Shown here piece by piece: positions 37,280 through 46,360 of a stretch of 64,000 nucleotides of DNA (positions are counted from its first letter, which is position 1; every line of letters begins with the position of its first letter). The notes beneath the pieces are model-generated. The model worked only from the letters and a program-made list of their open reading frames with translations, ran no database searches and had not been told where the DNA came from. The translations under genes and the position numbers were made by a program. The DNA comes from Herbinix sp. (GTDB taxonomy: Bacteria; Bacillota; Clostridia; Lachnospirales; Lachnospiraceae), in NCBI GenBank assembly GCA_029238935.1, contig JAQZBN010000019.1:1-64000 (forward strand), in the 5' to 3' direction.

Positions 37280-37927
37280 TTATTTTAAAGGGATATAAAA
37301 ACTTATTTCTGCATCATCTTGAAGTTCAACTTTATATATCTCTATCATACCCAAATAGTATGTCCTATCTCCTTTTTTGACCTCAAAGCATAAATTATTT
37401 AAGTCAACCACATTAACTTCGTCACCATGTTCAGGTAACCAAATCTCTCTGATATATTCACCCGCTGTCACCATAGCATCGCCTGGCCCTTTATCATCTC
37501 CCACAAGCTCATAGATCGTTTTTACTCTGAATGTGATTTCTACAAATCGTTTTAATTCTATATCAAAACTTATGAGCCCCTCAGGTACATCCTCCATAGA
37601 TCTTATCTGGCAGCCGAAAATATAATCCCAAGATCCATTACCAAAAGTTCCGGAGTAACCCACTTCGGTATAGGGAGCATAATGATTCATCATGTTTTCT
37701 TTATATTCATCATGGAACCTTCCAATGTTTCCGAAATTTGGATATAAACTGAGTGGTACACCAGCAAATATCAAACTATCCTTTAACTCCACGTAATCCA
37801 TCTTAAGCTCAATATTCTTATATTCCTTATACTTTTTGCCTGCTTTCGCTTCTAGCGTATTAATAATCTCCGGTCTTTCACTGGGACTATAACCTTCTAA
37901 GTCATTCCTTGGTATTGCAGTATTCAT
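37280..37927 (-). CDS. GyrI-like / AraC-type effector-binding protein
   Basis: This 215-residue protein has no DNA-binding domain. Its body, with FAGVPLSLYPNFGNIGRFHDEY, SWDYIFGCQI, VPEGLISFDIELKRFVEITFR and IREIWLPEHG, fits the GyrI-like ligand-binding fold (integron cassette / effector-binding class), which binds small hydrophobic molecules or antibiotics. AGAGG precedes the ATG. A frameshifted relative follows on the same strand just upstream (37976-38410), so the two may once have formed a pair. Confidence 0.6.
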   Translation of the reverse strand: MNTAIPRNDLEGYSPSERPEIINTLEAKAGKKYKEYKNIELKMDYVELKDSLIFAGVPLSLYPNFGNIGRFHDEYKENMMNHYAPYTEVGYSGTFGNGSWDYIFGCQIRSMEDVPEGLISFDIELKRFVEITFRVKTIYELVGDDKGPGDAMVTAGEYIREIWLPEHGDEVNVVDLNNLCFEVKKGDRTYYLGMIEIYKVELQDDAEISFYIPLK

Positions 37928-37975
37928 ATAATTTACCTCTTTCGAATATGTTGATAAGTTATATTTTAGCTTTCA

Positions 37976-38410
37976 TCATTTGGTTTGTCTTATATTTTTC
38001 TGCCATTTTATTTTTACATAGGTGTTAAAAAGGACATCCTTCTCCTTCAATCCTTCTGAAATATCATATATCGTAAACGGTTCCCCTTCTGCTTCGTATC
38101 CATTCTCCAGGATCCATTGCATCAATATTTGTTCATCTTCACAACTTACACCAAAAGATGTCCCTTGTAAGACTGCATATTTGAAATTTTATAGTAGTTA
38201 ATACGTGGTTTTACCGGTAAATATAAAAGCAATTTGCTTATTTTATTATTCTCAAATAAATACTCTTCAAAATATCTTGTATCATCTAAATCGAACATAC
38301 TGTTCTTTCTCCACAGAGTATAAAGATGATCCCAAGCTAATTTAATTTGCGTTTCATCGTTTCTGACAATTGTACTGGCGCAAGTACAGCTCCAGGATGG
38401 TCTTAAGGAA
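37976..38410 (-). pseudogene. Frameshifted GyrI-like effector-binding relic
   Basis: One frame reads TIVRNDETQIKLAWDHLYTLW up to LPVKPRINYYKISNMQSYKG and then stops. The continuation, GVSCEDEQILMQWILENGYEAEGEPF and on to VLFNTYVKIKWQK, is in another frame from about 38195. The pieces join into the end of an AraC-associated GyrI-like domain. The 5' part is missing or unrecognisable above about 38410. It is therefore a broken gene with at least one frameshift and a lost N-terminus. Confidence 0.7.
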
Positions 38411-38459
38411 ACTGTACACTATCCTTCGAACGAAAGGATTTCAGGAGAAAAAACGAAAA

Positions 38460-38496
38460 AAGTAATAAATTTGGATATTCTGTAAATTTATTACTT
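38460..38496. other. AT-rich hairpin before the FliB gene
   Basis: A perfect 13-bp stem AAGTAATAAATTT / AAATTTATTACTT with an 11-base loop lies 83 bases before the FliB-like start. A smaller ATCCTT / AAGGAT hairpin lies at about 38421-38439. With no T tract after the large stem, it is either a terminator remnant or a regulatory element. Confidence 0.4.
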
Positions 38497-38578
38497 TACA
38501 AAATCAATTTCTGAAATTAGAATTGATAACATATTCATTAATTTATAAAACAAATTCTAACTGACAGGTGTTGATTGA

Positions 38579-39673
38579 ATGAACTACATAACTCCCGAAT
38601 ACTATAAACATTTTAAATGTAAATGCGGCGAATGCAGACATTCTTGTTGTGATGGGTGGCCGATTAGAATCTCTAAGAAGGAATACTACAGTCTTCTAGG
38701 AATCAGATGCTCTGATACTCTGCGTACGAAGCTTGATTGTGCTCTTAAAATTAACGAAGAACCGAGTAATGAGTGTTTTGCACAGATATCAACAAACTGG
38801 CACGGAATCTGTAAACTACATCGTGAGGACGGGCTATGCGCTCTTCAAGTGGAGCTCGGCGAAAGTTATCTTCCTGAAGTATGCCGTCTATATCCTCGCA
38901 ATACCAAACGGCTTATTGAAATTAATAAGTGTTCCTGTTCCAATAGTTGTGAAGAAGTATTGGAATTATTAATGAATTTGAAAGAACCTCTTAAGTTCGA
39001 AAAAAATGAATTGTCCGTCGATCCCGAATTTGAAACTAATTTATCTCCAGAAAAATATAAATGCTGTCAAAAGTCTGTATCAATTATTCAAGAACGGAGC
39101 CTTCCACTACCTGAGCGCTTCATTAACCTTGGAAACTTTCTATATGGGACTGACATTTATTCAAAGAAACCTGACCACTTATCACTTGCTTTTCAGTCCC
39201 TTTATGCATTTGACAAATATTTCGAAAACAGCATTAGCGTTAGGGATTACTGCAAGGAAGCACTAAATTATTTTGGATTGAGTGGAAAGGATAAGCTGTC
39301 TGAAAAAGACACGAAGGTTTTGAAAGAAAAGTATATCTTAGCATCATTGCATCTGGATACAATCCTGCCGGATTGGTCAATTCTATTTGAGCAACTTATT
39401 GTAAATCATATGTTTTATAACAATTTCCCTTATATTGATCAACATGAGCAAGTTCATAATGCTTACTTGGCTCTTGTAATTATGTATACATTCCTACGGT
39501 TTAATATACTAGGTTATATGTATAATAAAACGAATAAGGAAACACTGATTGATTACCTTGCAGCAATGTTTCGGTTAATCGAGCATTCTAATTTTAAATA
39601 CATAGCAGTTAGAATTTTTAAAGAGGAGAATTATTCGATTTTTGATTGCACGCTACAAATGTTATATGTCTAA
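38579..39673 (+). CDS. Flagellin lysine-N-methylase (FliB-like)
   Basis: This 364-residue Cys-rich protein starts YITPEYYKHFKCKCGECRHS, followed by CCDGWPI, CKLHREDGLCALQ, YLPEVCRLYPRN and CSCSNSCEEV. These Cys clusters mark the FliB family, which methylates lysines on flagellin and probably binds an Fe-S cluster. The C-terminal two thirds are helical with few recognisable motifs. No flagellar gene lies in this window; a chemoreceptor follows on the opposite strand. The ATG is placed by the conserved N-terminus; the ribosome site is weak (ACAGGTG). Confidence 0.8.
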   Translation: MNYITPEYYKHFKCKCGECRHSCCDGWPIRISKKEYYSLLGIRCSDTLRTKLDCALKINEEPSNECFAQISTNWHGICKLHREDGLCALQVELGESYLPEVCRLYPRNTKRLIEINKCSCSNSCEEVLELLMNLKEPLKFEKNELSVDPEFETNLSPEKYKCCQKSVSIIQERSLPLPERFINLGNFLYGTDIYSKKPDHLSLAFQSLYAFDKYFENSISVRDYCKEALNYFGLSGKDKLSEKDTKVLKEKYILASLHLDTILPDWSILFEQLIVNHMFYNNFPYIDQHEQVHNAYLALVIMYTFLRFNILGYMYNKTNKETLIDYLAAMFRLIEHSNFKYIAVRIFKEENYSIFDCTLQMLYV

Positions 39674-39770
39674 TACCTCCCTATTACATAATGCTCTTTG
39701 CTTATTTTAGATTATCTACTGACAATGGTCATTTACTTCGACTTTCTTACGATCTTTTCCTGTTGTTCCA

Positions 39771-39809
39771 ATGAAAACAGCCCGCCAATATATGGCAGGC
39801 TGTTTTCAT
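39771..39809. terminator. Bidirectional terminator
   Basis: ATGAAAACAGCC pairs with GGCTGTTTTCAT, with an inner GCC/GGC pair around a short ATATAT loop. It separates the FliB-like gene (plus) from the chemoreceptor (minus); T-rich and A-rich flanks serve both directions. Confidence 0.85.
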
Positions 39810-39853
39810 TGATACATAACAAAATAAATAAAAGCATGTTCTATTAATCTATT

Positions 39854-41848
39854 CTACACTCTGAATTTATCTATATCTTCCTTTAGTTTATTCGTACTAG
39901 CTTTCGTTTTTGACACAATTTCCTGAACTTCACTTGCTTTTAGATTTGTATTCGAAATTCGATTTGCTATATCGGTAGTTCCTTTTGCTCCTTCATCCGC
40001 AGCGGACGCTACACCCTCAATGGCAGTAATCACATTTTGAATGGAAACCAGAAGTTCCTCTGAGGTTGCACTAAATTCGGTTACAAGGTCATCGACATAA
40101 ATCGCATCTTTACTGTATTGATCTGCAACTCCAAGTAATACCTGATAATCATTAACGACATCCGTGGACACAAATGTCAATACTTCATTTGCACATTCGG
40201 ATAAGCGGGTTACAGAACCGGTTACTTTCGATGTAGTATCTTGAATTTTAAGTACTGCCTTCTTGGATTGCTCTGCCAAGTTTCTGATTTCATCCGCAAC
40301 AACAGAGAAACCTTTGCCAGCTTCTCCAGCCCTCGCAGCCTCAATTGATGCATTCAGCGCAAGTAGATTTGTTTGAGAAGTTATTTGCATGATTGCTTGT
40401 GACAGAATATCAATTTCTCTAACAACCTCAGCATCTTTCAATGCTTGTTCCAGATTATTCTTTGTATGGCTTAAGGTTTCTCTTGCCCTCTGTTCAGAAG
40501 CATTTACGTTTATTTTTGTTTGTTCTGCTCTCTTATTAATCGCATCTGCTTCGATAGCACCTTCCTGAGATTTCTGAGCAATTACATGAACGGCTCTCTC
40601 AATTTCCTGAGAAGCGGCAGACATTTCCTCCGAAGATGCCGCGGTTTCTTCCATTCCGGCTGCCAACTCTTCGGTAGTAGCGGATACATCTCCAATATTG
40701 TCGTACAAGATGCTCACATTATGCACCACCTGTTCGACATCGCTTTCTATATTCTTGGATTCCTTTTTCACACTAATGATCAGCTGTTTCAATGATTCCT
40801 TCATATGATTGATTCCATTGGTCATGATACCAATTTCATCTTTTCTTAATAATTGCTTCTTCTCTATCACCTGCGTAAAATCGCCCTCAGCAATCTTTTG
40901 AATATAATCCTCCAGCTTTCTAATTGGTTTAACGATATGACTCGTTGCTCTTTCAATTGCAAATCCTATCAGGAGAATGGCTACAATTGCTGTCATCATC
41001 ATATTCATAAACAATTTCTTTAGTGCTTCCATTGCTTCTTCTTGAGTAATCGCCACAACTATGGTCCAGTTTGCGTTATCCAGTGGCATGAAATTCGCGA
41101 TCATCATCTTCTTTTCACTGGTAAAGGTATAATCACCCTTGTGTTCCTTGTTAATCGCTTCTTGTAACTTCTTTAAACTGCCATCATCTATTTCACTCAT
41201 ATTTTTCGTAATCAAGGTATCGTCTTTATGCGCTAGAATTGTTCCATCGGTATTATTAATAAGAAATGCATATCCTGTCTCACCATAAGTTATTTGTTTT
41301 ATAAACTTTGTAATTGTTTCAAGGCTAACATCTCCTCCGCATACTCCTCTCGTGCTACCATCTTTGTTATTAAGTATTGCACTTCCGGATACAACAATCT
41401 TTTTCGTTACTTGATCGAGATAAGGCTCGGAGAATACAGCTGTCTCGCTTTCTATCCCCGTCGTGTACCATTCTCGTACTCTAGGATCATAATCTGACGG
41501 TACGTCCCAGCCGGAACCGTCAATCATTTCACCATTCACGGTTCCTATGTATAAATCAGATAAATTCGGACTCTCTTTTAGTAAACCTCCTAAAAAGTTT
41601 AGCTCATCCTCTGATTTGATATAAGAAAGTTCTAATGTATCCTTCGTACTATTGATTAATTGTAGCTGAACACTCAGCCATCCGTCCAACTTGTTTGCAC
41701 TAGCCTGTGCCGTCTGCTCCAGAATCTCATTGGTATTGCTATTAATCACTTGTTTCGCAAAGTAATAGCTGATTCCTGAAATAATTCCCAATGCCACTAA
41801 AGTAAATGGAAGAAGTATGAATAGCATTTTTAATTTCAGTTTCTTCAT
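39854..41848 (-). CDS. Methyl-accepting chemotaxis protein
   Basis: This 664-residue transmembrane chemoreceptor has a first membrane helix at about 5-27 and an extracellular double-Cache sensor at about 30-275, with [19 protein letters not shown] and GEGYAF-like [14 protein letters not shown]. The second helix is near 280-300, the HAMP domain near 300-355, and the signalling hairpin carries [20 protein letters not shown]. dCache domains usually bind amino acids or small organic acids; the ligand here is unknown. The start at 41848 has GAGGAG upstream; the reading frame also has an earlier TTG that would add six residues. No methylation or Che genes are nearby. Confidence 0.95.
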   Translation of the reverse strand: MKKLKLKMLFILLPFTLVALGIISGISYYFAKQVINSNTNEILEQTAQASANKLDGWLSVQLQLINSTKDTLELSYIKSEDELNFLGGLLKESPNLSDLYIGTVNGEMIDGSGWDVPSDYDPRVREWYTTGIESETAVFSEPYLDQVTKKIVVSGSAILNNKDGSTRGVCGGDVSLETITKFIKQITYGETGYAFLINNTDGTILAHKDDTLITKNMSEIDDGSLKKLQEAINKEHKGDYTFTSEKKMMIANFMPLDNANWTIVVAITQEEAMEALKKLFMNMMMTAIVAILLIGFAIERATSHIVKPIRKLEDYIQKIAEGDFTQVIEKKQLLRKDEIGIMTNGINHMKESLKQLIISVKKESKNIESDVEQVVHNVSILYDNIGDVSATTEELAAGMEETAASSEEMSAASQEIERAVHVIAQKSQEGAIEADAINKRAEQTKINVNASEQRARETLSHTKNNLEQALKDAEVVREIDILSQAIMQITSQTNLLALNASIEAARAGEAGKGFSVVADEIRNLAEQSKKAVLKIQDTTSKVTGSVTRLSECANEVLTFVSTDVVNDYQVLLGVADQYSKDAIYVDDLVTEFSATSEELLVSIQNVITAIEGVASAADEGAKGTTDIANRISNTNLKASEVQEIVSKTKASTNKLKEDIDKFRV

Positions 41849-42219
41849 GTTAGTGTCTCCTCTCAATATTCGTCTTATGTGTTAGATATTGTCTTGCTAA
41901 GGATAATAATTTGTTGCTTACTATTACCCTCTTACTAACTCATTGCATTTTCTCATAAACAATCATTATATTTTTAATATATTGGGGAATGTTTTATTTG
42001 TTTCAGATAATGCAATTAAGTTAATTGATTATAATCACTCTTTTGTTGTTTTTGCAAGTATAATTCATTGCATAATTAGAAAATATTACTAGCGTTATGC
42101 TTGTTTATTTAGCAAAAATTACCTGGAGTGATTGATGGACATAAAAAACCCCCTTTCATTTTCTAAATAAAAGGGGGTCACTTCACACGTACTGAGATGA
42201 TGTTCTTCTTATTTTTCTG
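41849..42219. other. AT-rich gap upstream of the chemoreceptor
   Basis: This region holds the control region of the chemoreceptor and, at its right end, the ABC exporter terminator. No gene was found. A clear sigma-28 flagellar promoter (TAAA / GCCGATAA) was not seen. Confidence 0.5.
42148..42178 (-). terminator. Terminator of the ABC exporter
   Basis: ACCCCCTTT / AAAGGGGGT, a perfect 9-bp GC-rich stem. On the minus strand it is followed by TTTTT, 42 bases after the ATPase stop. Confidence 0.9.
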
Positions 42220-42897
42220 TTAACTCTGCTCCATCAGTTGCAAATTACCATCCTGCATCTGTAAAACAATATCCGCCTTATTTGCAATTGCTAGATCATG
42301 AGTGACAATTACTACTGCAAGATTATCCTGATGAGCTAGGTCTGTGAGAAGTTTAAATACCACATCCGTATTTGCTACATCGAGATTACCGGTAGGTTCA
42401 TCGGCTAGTAAAAGCTTAGATCCGGTAGCCAATGCCCTTGCGATAGCCACTCGTTGTCGTTCACCACCGGAAAGCATATTAGGAAATCTCATATAATACT
42501 GTTCATCCAACCCAACACTCCCTAGATGATTCTCGGCAATTCCTTTCACTTCTTTATACTTCATTCCTTTTAGTTCCAAAGGATAAATGACATTTTCAAT
42601 CACTGTCATTAACGGAAAGAGATTAAAGGTTTGATAAATAACCGATGTCTTATCTCTTCGGTATTCCTCCATATTAAGCTTCTTCACCGAATCACCATTG
42701 TAAAAGATATCACCTTCCGATGGTAGGGATATACCAGCCATCATAGATAAAAGGGTTGATTTACCGGAACCTGATTTTCCTATGACTGCATATACCTTAC
42801 CTTGATTGATCGTAAGGTTTACTTTCTTCACTGCTTCCACACTTTGATATTTACTTTTATAGATATAAGAGACATTCTTCATTTCTAAAATTCCCAT
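42220..42897 (-). CDS. ABC transporter ATPase, MacB/LolD type
   Basis: This 225-residue ATP-binding subunit has a Walker A GKSGSGKSTL, Q-loop IYQTFNLFPLM, signature LSGGERQRVAIARAL, Walker B LLLADEPTGNLD and switch VTHD. It pairs with the FtsX-type permease encoded 125 bases upstream. Systems of this kind export peptides or lipids, or transmit mechanical force to the envelope. The cargo cannot be told from the sequence. Confidence 0.93.
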   Translation of the reverse strand: MGILEMKNVSYIYKSKYQSVEAVKKVNLTINQGKVYAVIGKSGSGKSTLLSMMAGISLPSEGDIFYNGDSVKKLNMEEYRRDKTSVIYQTFNLFPLMTVIENVIYPLELKGMKYKEVKGIAENHLGSVGLDEQYYMRFPNMLSGGERQRVAIARALATGSKLLLADEPTGNLDVANTDVVFKLLTDLAHQDNLAVVIVTHDLAIANKADIVLQMQDGNLQLMEQS

Positions 42898-43022
42898 TAA
42901 CTATCACACCTTTCATCACTTCATTTAACTTTGAACTGCTGTTAAACTATTCATAAATATGTTAATCTACTGTAAGCCCTTGTAATCGGAACATTTTTAT
43001 TCTAGCAAGAGAAAAGTTACTC

Positions 43023-46000
43023 TTACTCCTTTGTAAATAAAACATCCAGTATCTTTGCTCTGTTCATAATGATGAGGGCTAATGCGGTTCCAAACAGATA
43101 GCAAACTATGAAGTAAACTAAGGATGCCCCATAATATGCTATTTTTTGTGGTAAGATAATAGCATAAATCACCGCAGGAAGAAGGCCCGCCATAAATAAT
43201 AACAACTGTTCCAAGTAAAATGATAAGAATACCTGTCTCTTCTTCGCTCCGATACTTCTCATAATCGCAAATTCATTGGTGCGATGTTTCATAAGCAAAT
43301 AGGAAACCGCAAATCCGATTACCCCAAACAGGATCATCATGATTGGCTGAATAATTTCTATTAATCGAATAAAACTTTTTAAGTTTTGAACAGTATCCAT
43401 TAAACGTTTATCTTGAATTACAATCGCTTTTCGGTTAACTCCAACTTTCCCTACTTGACTATACCCCTTGTCTTCCAGGTAATTGCGAAATGCCGATAAC
43501 TCCTCCGTATTTTTTAATGTTAAGGTAACAGCCCGTACATATCTTGCAGTTACAGCGTTAGGGATCGGTTGTTGTCCTCCAATACCTTCTCCCCTTGGAT
43601 AATCAAAATCAATATAGTAAATATGTTCATAACTTTTAATCCATGGTATATAGATAACATCGGTTTTCCATGAAACATCATAAATACCCACTACCTTAAG
43701 ATCCATCATACTGCAAATCGCCAATTCATCGAATTCTTGCCATGCGGTAATACGTATCGTATCACCATTTTCAATTCCATGTTCCTTAGCATAATCCTTG
43801 GAGATAAATGCAATATCTTCAATTTTACGTAGTGAATCATAGTCATAACCATCCAAAAACTCCATCTCTGGTTTTGAATCATTGAAAAAGTCCGGAGTAT
43901 AGCTGATATTATCCGCATACGAAAGCCTTGGCATCTGCCTGATTTTTATTAAAAACCAATCATAACCGAACGCATTATTATGTATTCTGATTTCCGGTAA
44001 CTGAGCTATGGTGTTGTTTGTCTCTCCGTCTTTCGTTTTCGATATTCCCATAAACTCATATTTTACTGCGGTATATAAATGCATTTGTGAAACGAACTTT
44101 GAGCTTTCCAATATTTTTTTTCGATCGGTATCATATTTTAATGAAGTATATCTGTCATTCTGTATGTAATCTTCTGATTGTTCCTTATTCATCCATTCTA
44201 ATTCCTGGCTATAATTAGGATTAACCAATGGGTAAATATCCATATCCAGTAATATTCCTCCCATGACACGAGTATCGTTCCTGCTGGAAGTGACATAGGC
44301 AGTTACCGGAATTCGGTCATATACCGTATCTAGCTTTGCCTGCTGCATACTTGAAAACAGTCCCAGAAAAATAATAAATATCGAAAGAATCAATGAAATG
44401 AATGGAATAATCAAACTCCTTCCCGGACTCCTTGTTAATGAAAGTAAAGCAAATTTAAAGGAAAGAGGACGAACTCTACCAAATTTTATTTTCTTAACGG
44501 CTACTTTTCTCGGTATGACAGCTCTTTGTTTCATTATCTTCTTCACCGAGATCTCTTTATCCTCTTGCAACACAAAATTCGTGATAAAAAATAAAAGGAT
44601 AAAACTAATCATAAGAATAAACGCTATAACAATAGCAGGCAACCACGGTGTTACCTTTACCTGAGGGACGAAATTCATATCAACACCGATACTTCTCTCA
44701 CTATAGCGTAAATCAGTTCCGTACGTATCCTCCATGGCTTCAAAGAGTAACTCCGTTATCCTGTTTAAGAAACCTGAGGAAAGGATTGCACTAATGGAGG
44801 AAGCGCAGAATACTAAAGTCATTGATCCAAATAGGATATAGTTTCTGGTTCTTCTTTTTCCTGTTCCCAAGGAAAGCATTGTTCTTAATGTATCTTTTTG
44901 CTTAATTACATATAAATAAGAAAAAAGAATAAGGATAGCAATTCCGGAAATAGTTCCTAACAGAAGTATGATGATTGCATTGTTTCTTAAGGCAACAATA
45001 GGCTTAATCGTTTCCGCATAACCTTGATCATAGAGTGTAAATTCCATATTAGGAAGCAGTAACTTCTGATTCTCTTTCATAAATTTCTCGCCGGATCCAT
45101 TTTTCACAATATATCTGGCTAAAATGATGGAATGTAGCTTTTGTTCCAGCCAATCTGCTTCCGGCATATAGATCATATTCCTATTATCTGTTTTATTCTC
45201 AATGATACCAACTACTTCATAATCGGCTTCATAGTCGTAGGTAACCCCCTTTAGAAAGTCAGAGAAGCCAATGCCGTTGTTGCTGGAATGTAGTTTTAAA
45301 TGAAGCTCATCCCCTATTCCTACCTTATAAAAATCAGCTAATGCTTTGCTAATTAAGATTACTTCATTCTTTCCCTGCTGATATTCCGAAGGGTTAAAGC
45401 TTCTACCCTCCTTGATAATCATTTCTTTATAATAAAAGGGTGAATATGCTTCCAGACTCGATACCGTGGTAACCTGAAGAGAATTATCCACCACATTCAT
45501 TGCCATCTGCAAGGATAGCATCTGTTTACCCTCCTCGGTAAGCAAATAATCCGGTTGCTCAGTTACATCAACAATGCTTGGTAAACTTTCTGCCGGTTTC
45601 GGTATCTCTGGAGATATAATAAGTGTGGGCGTTCTGCCGTTTATTATTTTCCCAACGATGATGTACTCGTGATCTCTATTAAATGTATAATTCAAGGGAA
45701 ATCCCTGTTCATCAATTCCATTGATCAGGACATAGGCATTCTCTCTTGCTCTTCTACCAAATAAGGTCTCAGAGATAACCCCCATAAATAGATTTTCCTG
45801 CCCATTTTCTTTACTTTCAATAATACTCCCTACTTTTATCATTACATAATCACTCATGGGTGAGTAATTTCTTTTAATGACATCCCCTTCTATGAATGCC
45901 CAAGCTGTTTTTTCCCTGCCGATTGATTTTACCGCGAAATGTTCTGCAAGCTGATTAAACTCAAATTTCTCCAACTCCGTATTCATTTTTTGATAAAAAC

Positions 46001-46208
46001 TCTCTTCTTCACTTCCCACATCACTAAGGTAATTAAGTTGGGCGATCGAAGTAAAGGTTTTATCCGCATCCTGAAGCATATTGCGAGCTGCTTCAAACAT
46101 TCCTATCCCAATGCTTAATAATATCGTTAATACCATAAGTAAAAATAGAAATAGAAGTGATTTTTTCGGTGTTCTAAGTACGCTTTTTACACTATGTTTT
46201 AAAATCAT
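43023..46208 (-). CDS. FtsX-like ABC permease, large
   Basis: This 1061-residue protein has a first membrane helix (LLFLFLLMVLTILLSIGIG) and a large extracellular domain. A cluster of helices lies around 410-560 (IILLLGTISGIAILILFSYL and others), followed by a second extracellular domain. A final FtsX block has MMILFGVIGFAVSYLLM, MRSIGAKKRQVFLSFYLEQLLLFMAG and a last helix. Two FtsX-type halves are fused in one chain, so one polypeptide may provide the whole membrane part. GGAAGGGAG precedes the ATG. It is transcribed with the ATPase. Confidence 0.9.
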   Translation of the reverse strand: MILKHSVKSVLRTPKKSLLFLFLLMVLTILLSIGIGMFEAARNMLQDADKTFTSIAQLNYLSDVGSEEESFYQKMNTELEKFEFNQLAEHFAVKSIGREKTAWAFIEGDVIKRNYSPMSDYVMIKVGSIIESKENGQENLFMGVISETLFGRRARENAYVLINGIDEQGFPLNYTFNRDHEYIIVGKIINGRTPTLIISPEIPKPAESLPSIVDVTEQPDYLLTEEGKQMLSLQMAMNVVDNSLQVTTVSSLEAYSPFYYKEMIIKEGRSFNPSEYQQGKNEVILISKALADFYKVGIGDELHLKLHSSNNGIGFSDFLKGVTYDYEADYEVVGIIENKTDNRNMIYMPEADWLEQKLHSIILARYIVKNGSGEKFMKENQKLLLPNMEFTLYDQGYAETIKPIVALRNNAIIILLLGTISGIAILILFSYLYVIKQKDTLRTMLSLGTGKRRTRNYILFGSMTLVFCASSISAILSSGFLNRITELLFEAMEDTYGTDLRYSERSIGVDMNFVPQVKVTPWLPAIVIAFILMISFILLFFITNFVLQEDKEISVKKIMKQRAVIPRKVAVKKIKFGRVRPLSFKFALLSLTRSPGRSLIIPFISLILSIFIIFLGLFSSMQQAKLDTVYDRIPVTAYVTSSRNDTRVMGGILLDMDIYPLVNPNYSQELEWMNKEQSEDYIQNDRYTSLKYDTDRKKILESSKFVSQMHLYTAVKYEFMGISKTKDGETNNTIAQLPEIRIHNNAFGYDWFLIKIRQMPRLSYADNISYTPDFFNDSKPEMEFLDGYDYDSLRKIEDIAFISKDYAKEHGIENGDTIRITAWQEFDELAICSMMDLKVVGIYDVSWKTDVIYIPWIKSYEHIYYIDFDYPRGEGIGGQQPIPNAVTARYVRAVTLTLKNTEELSAFRNYLEDKGYSQVGKVGVNRKAIVIQDKRLMDTVQNLKSFIRLIEIIQPIMMILFGVIGFAVSYLLMKHRTNEFAIMRSIGAKKRQVFLSFYLEQLLLFMAGLLPAVIYAIILPQKIAYYGASLVYFIVCYLFGTALALIIMNRAKILDVLFTKE

Positions 46209-46360
46209 GCCTAACTCCCTTCCAGGTTCAATGATTCCAGTAGATATCGAATTTTTGTCTCATTTTAAGATATTTTGCCCTATGCTGCACACCATAATCT
46301 CTTTTATTTGACCTGTACTTGTCTTAACATTTTCTTGACTTGGTACTCCTGTTGAAATAA

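Noticed and set aside
38560-39673. The Cys-rich protein as a radical SAM or zinc-ribbon protein
   Set aside because: The Cys spacing does not give CxxxCxxC at the start of a barrel; the layout fits the FliB family.
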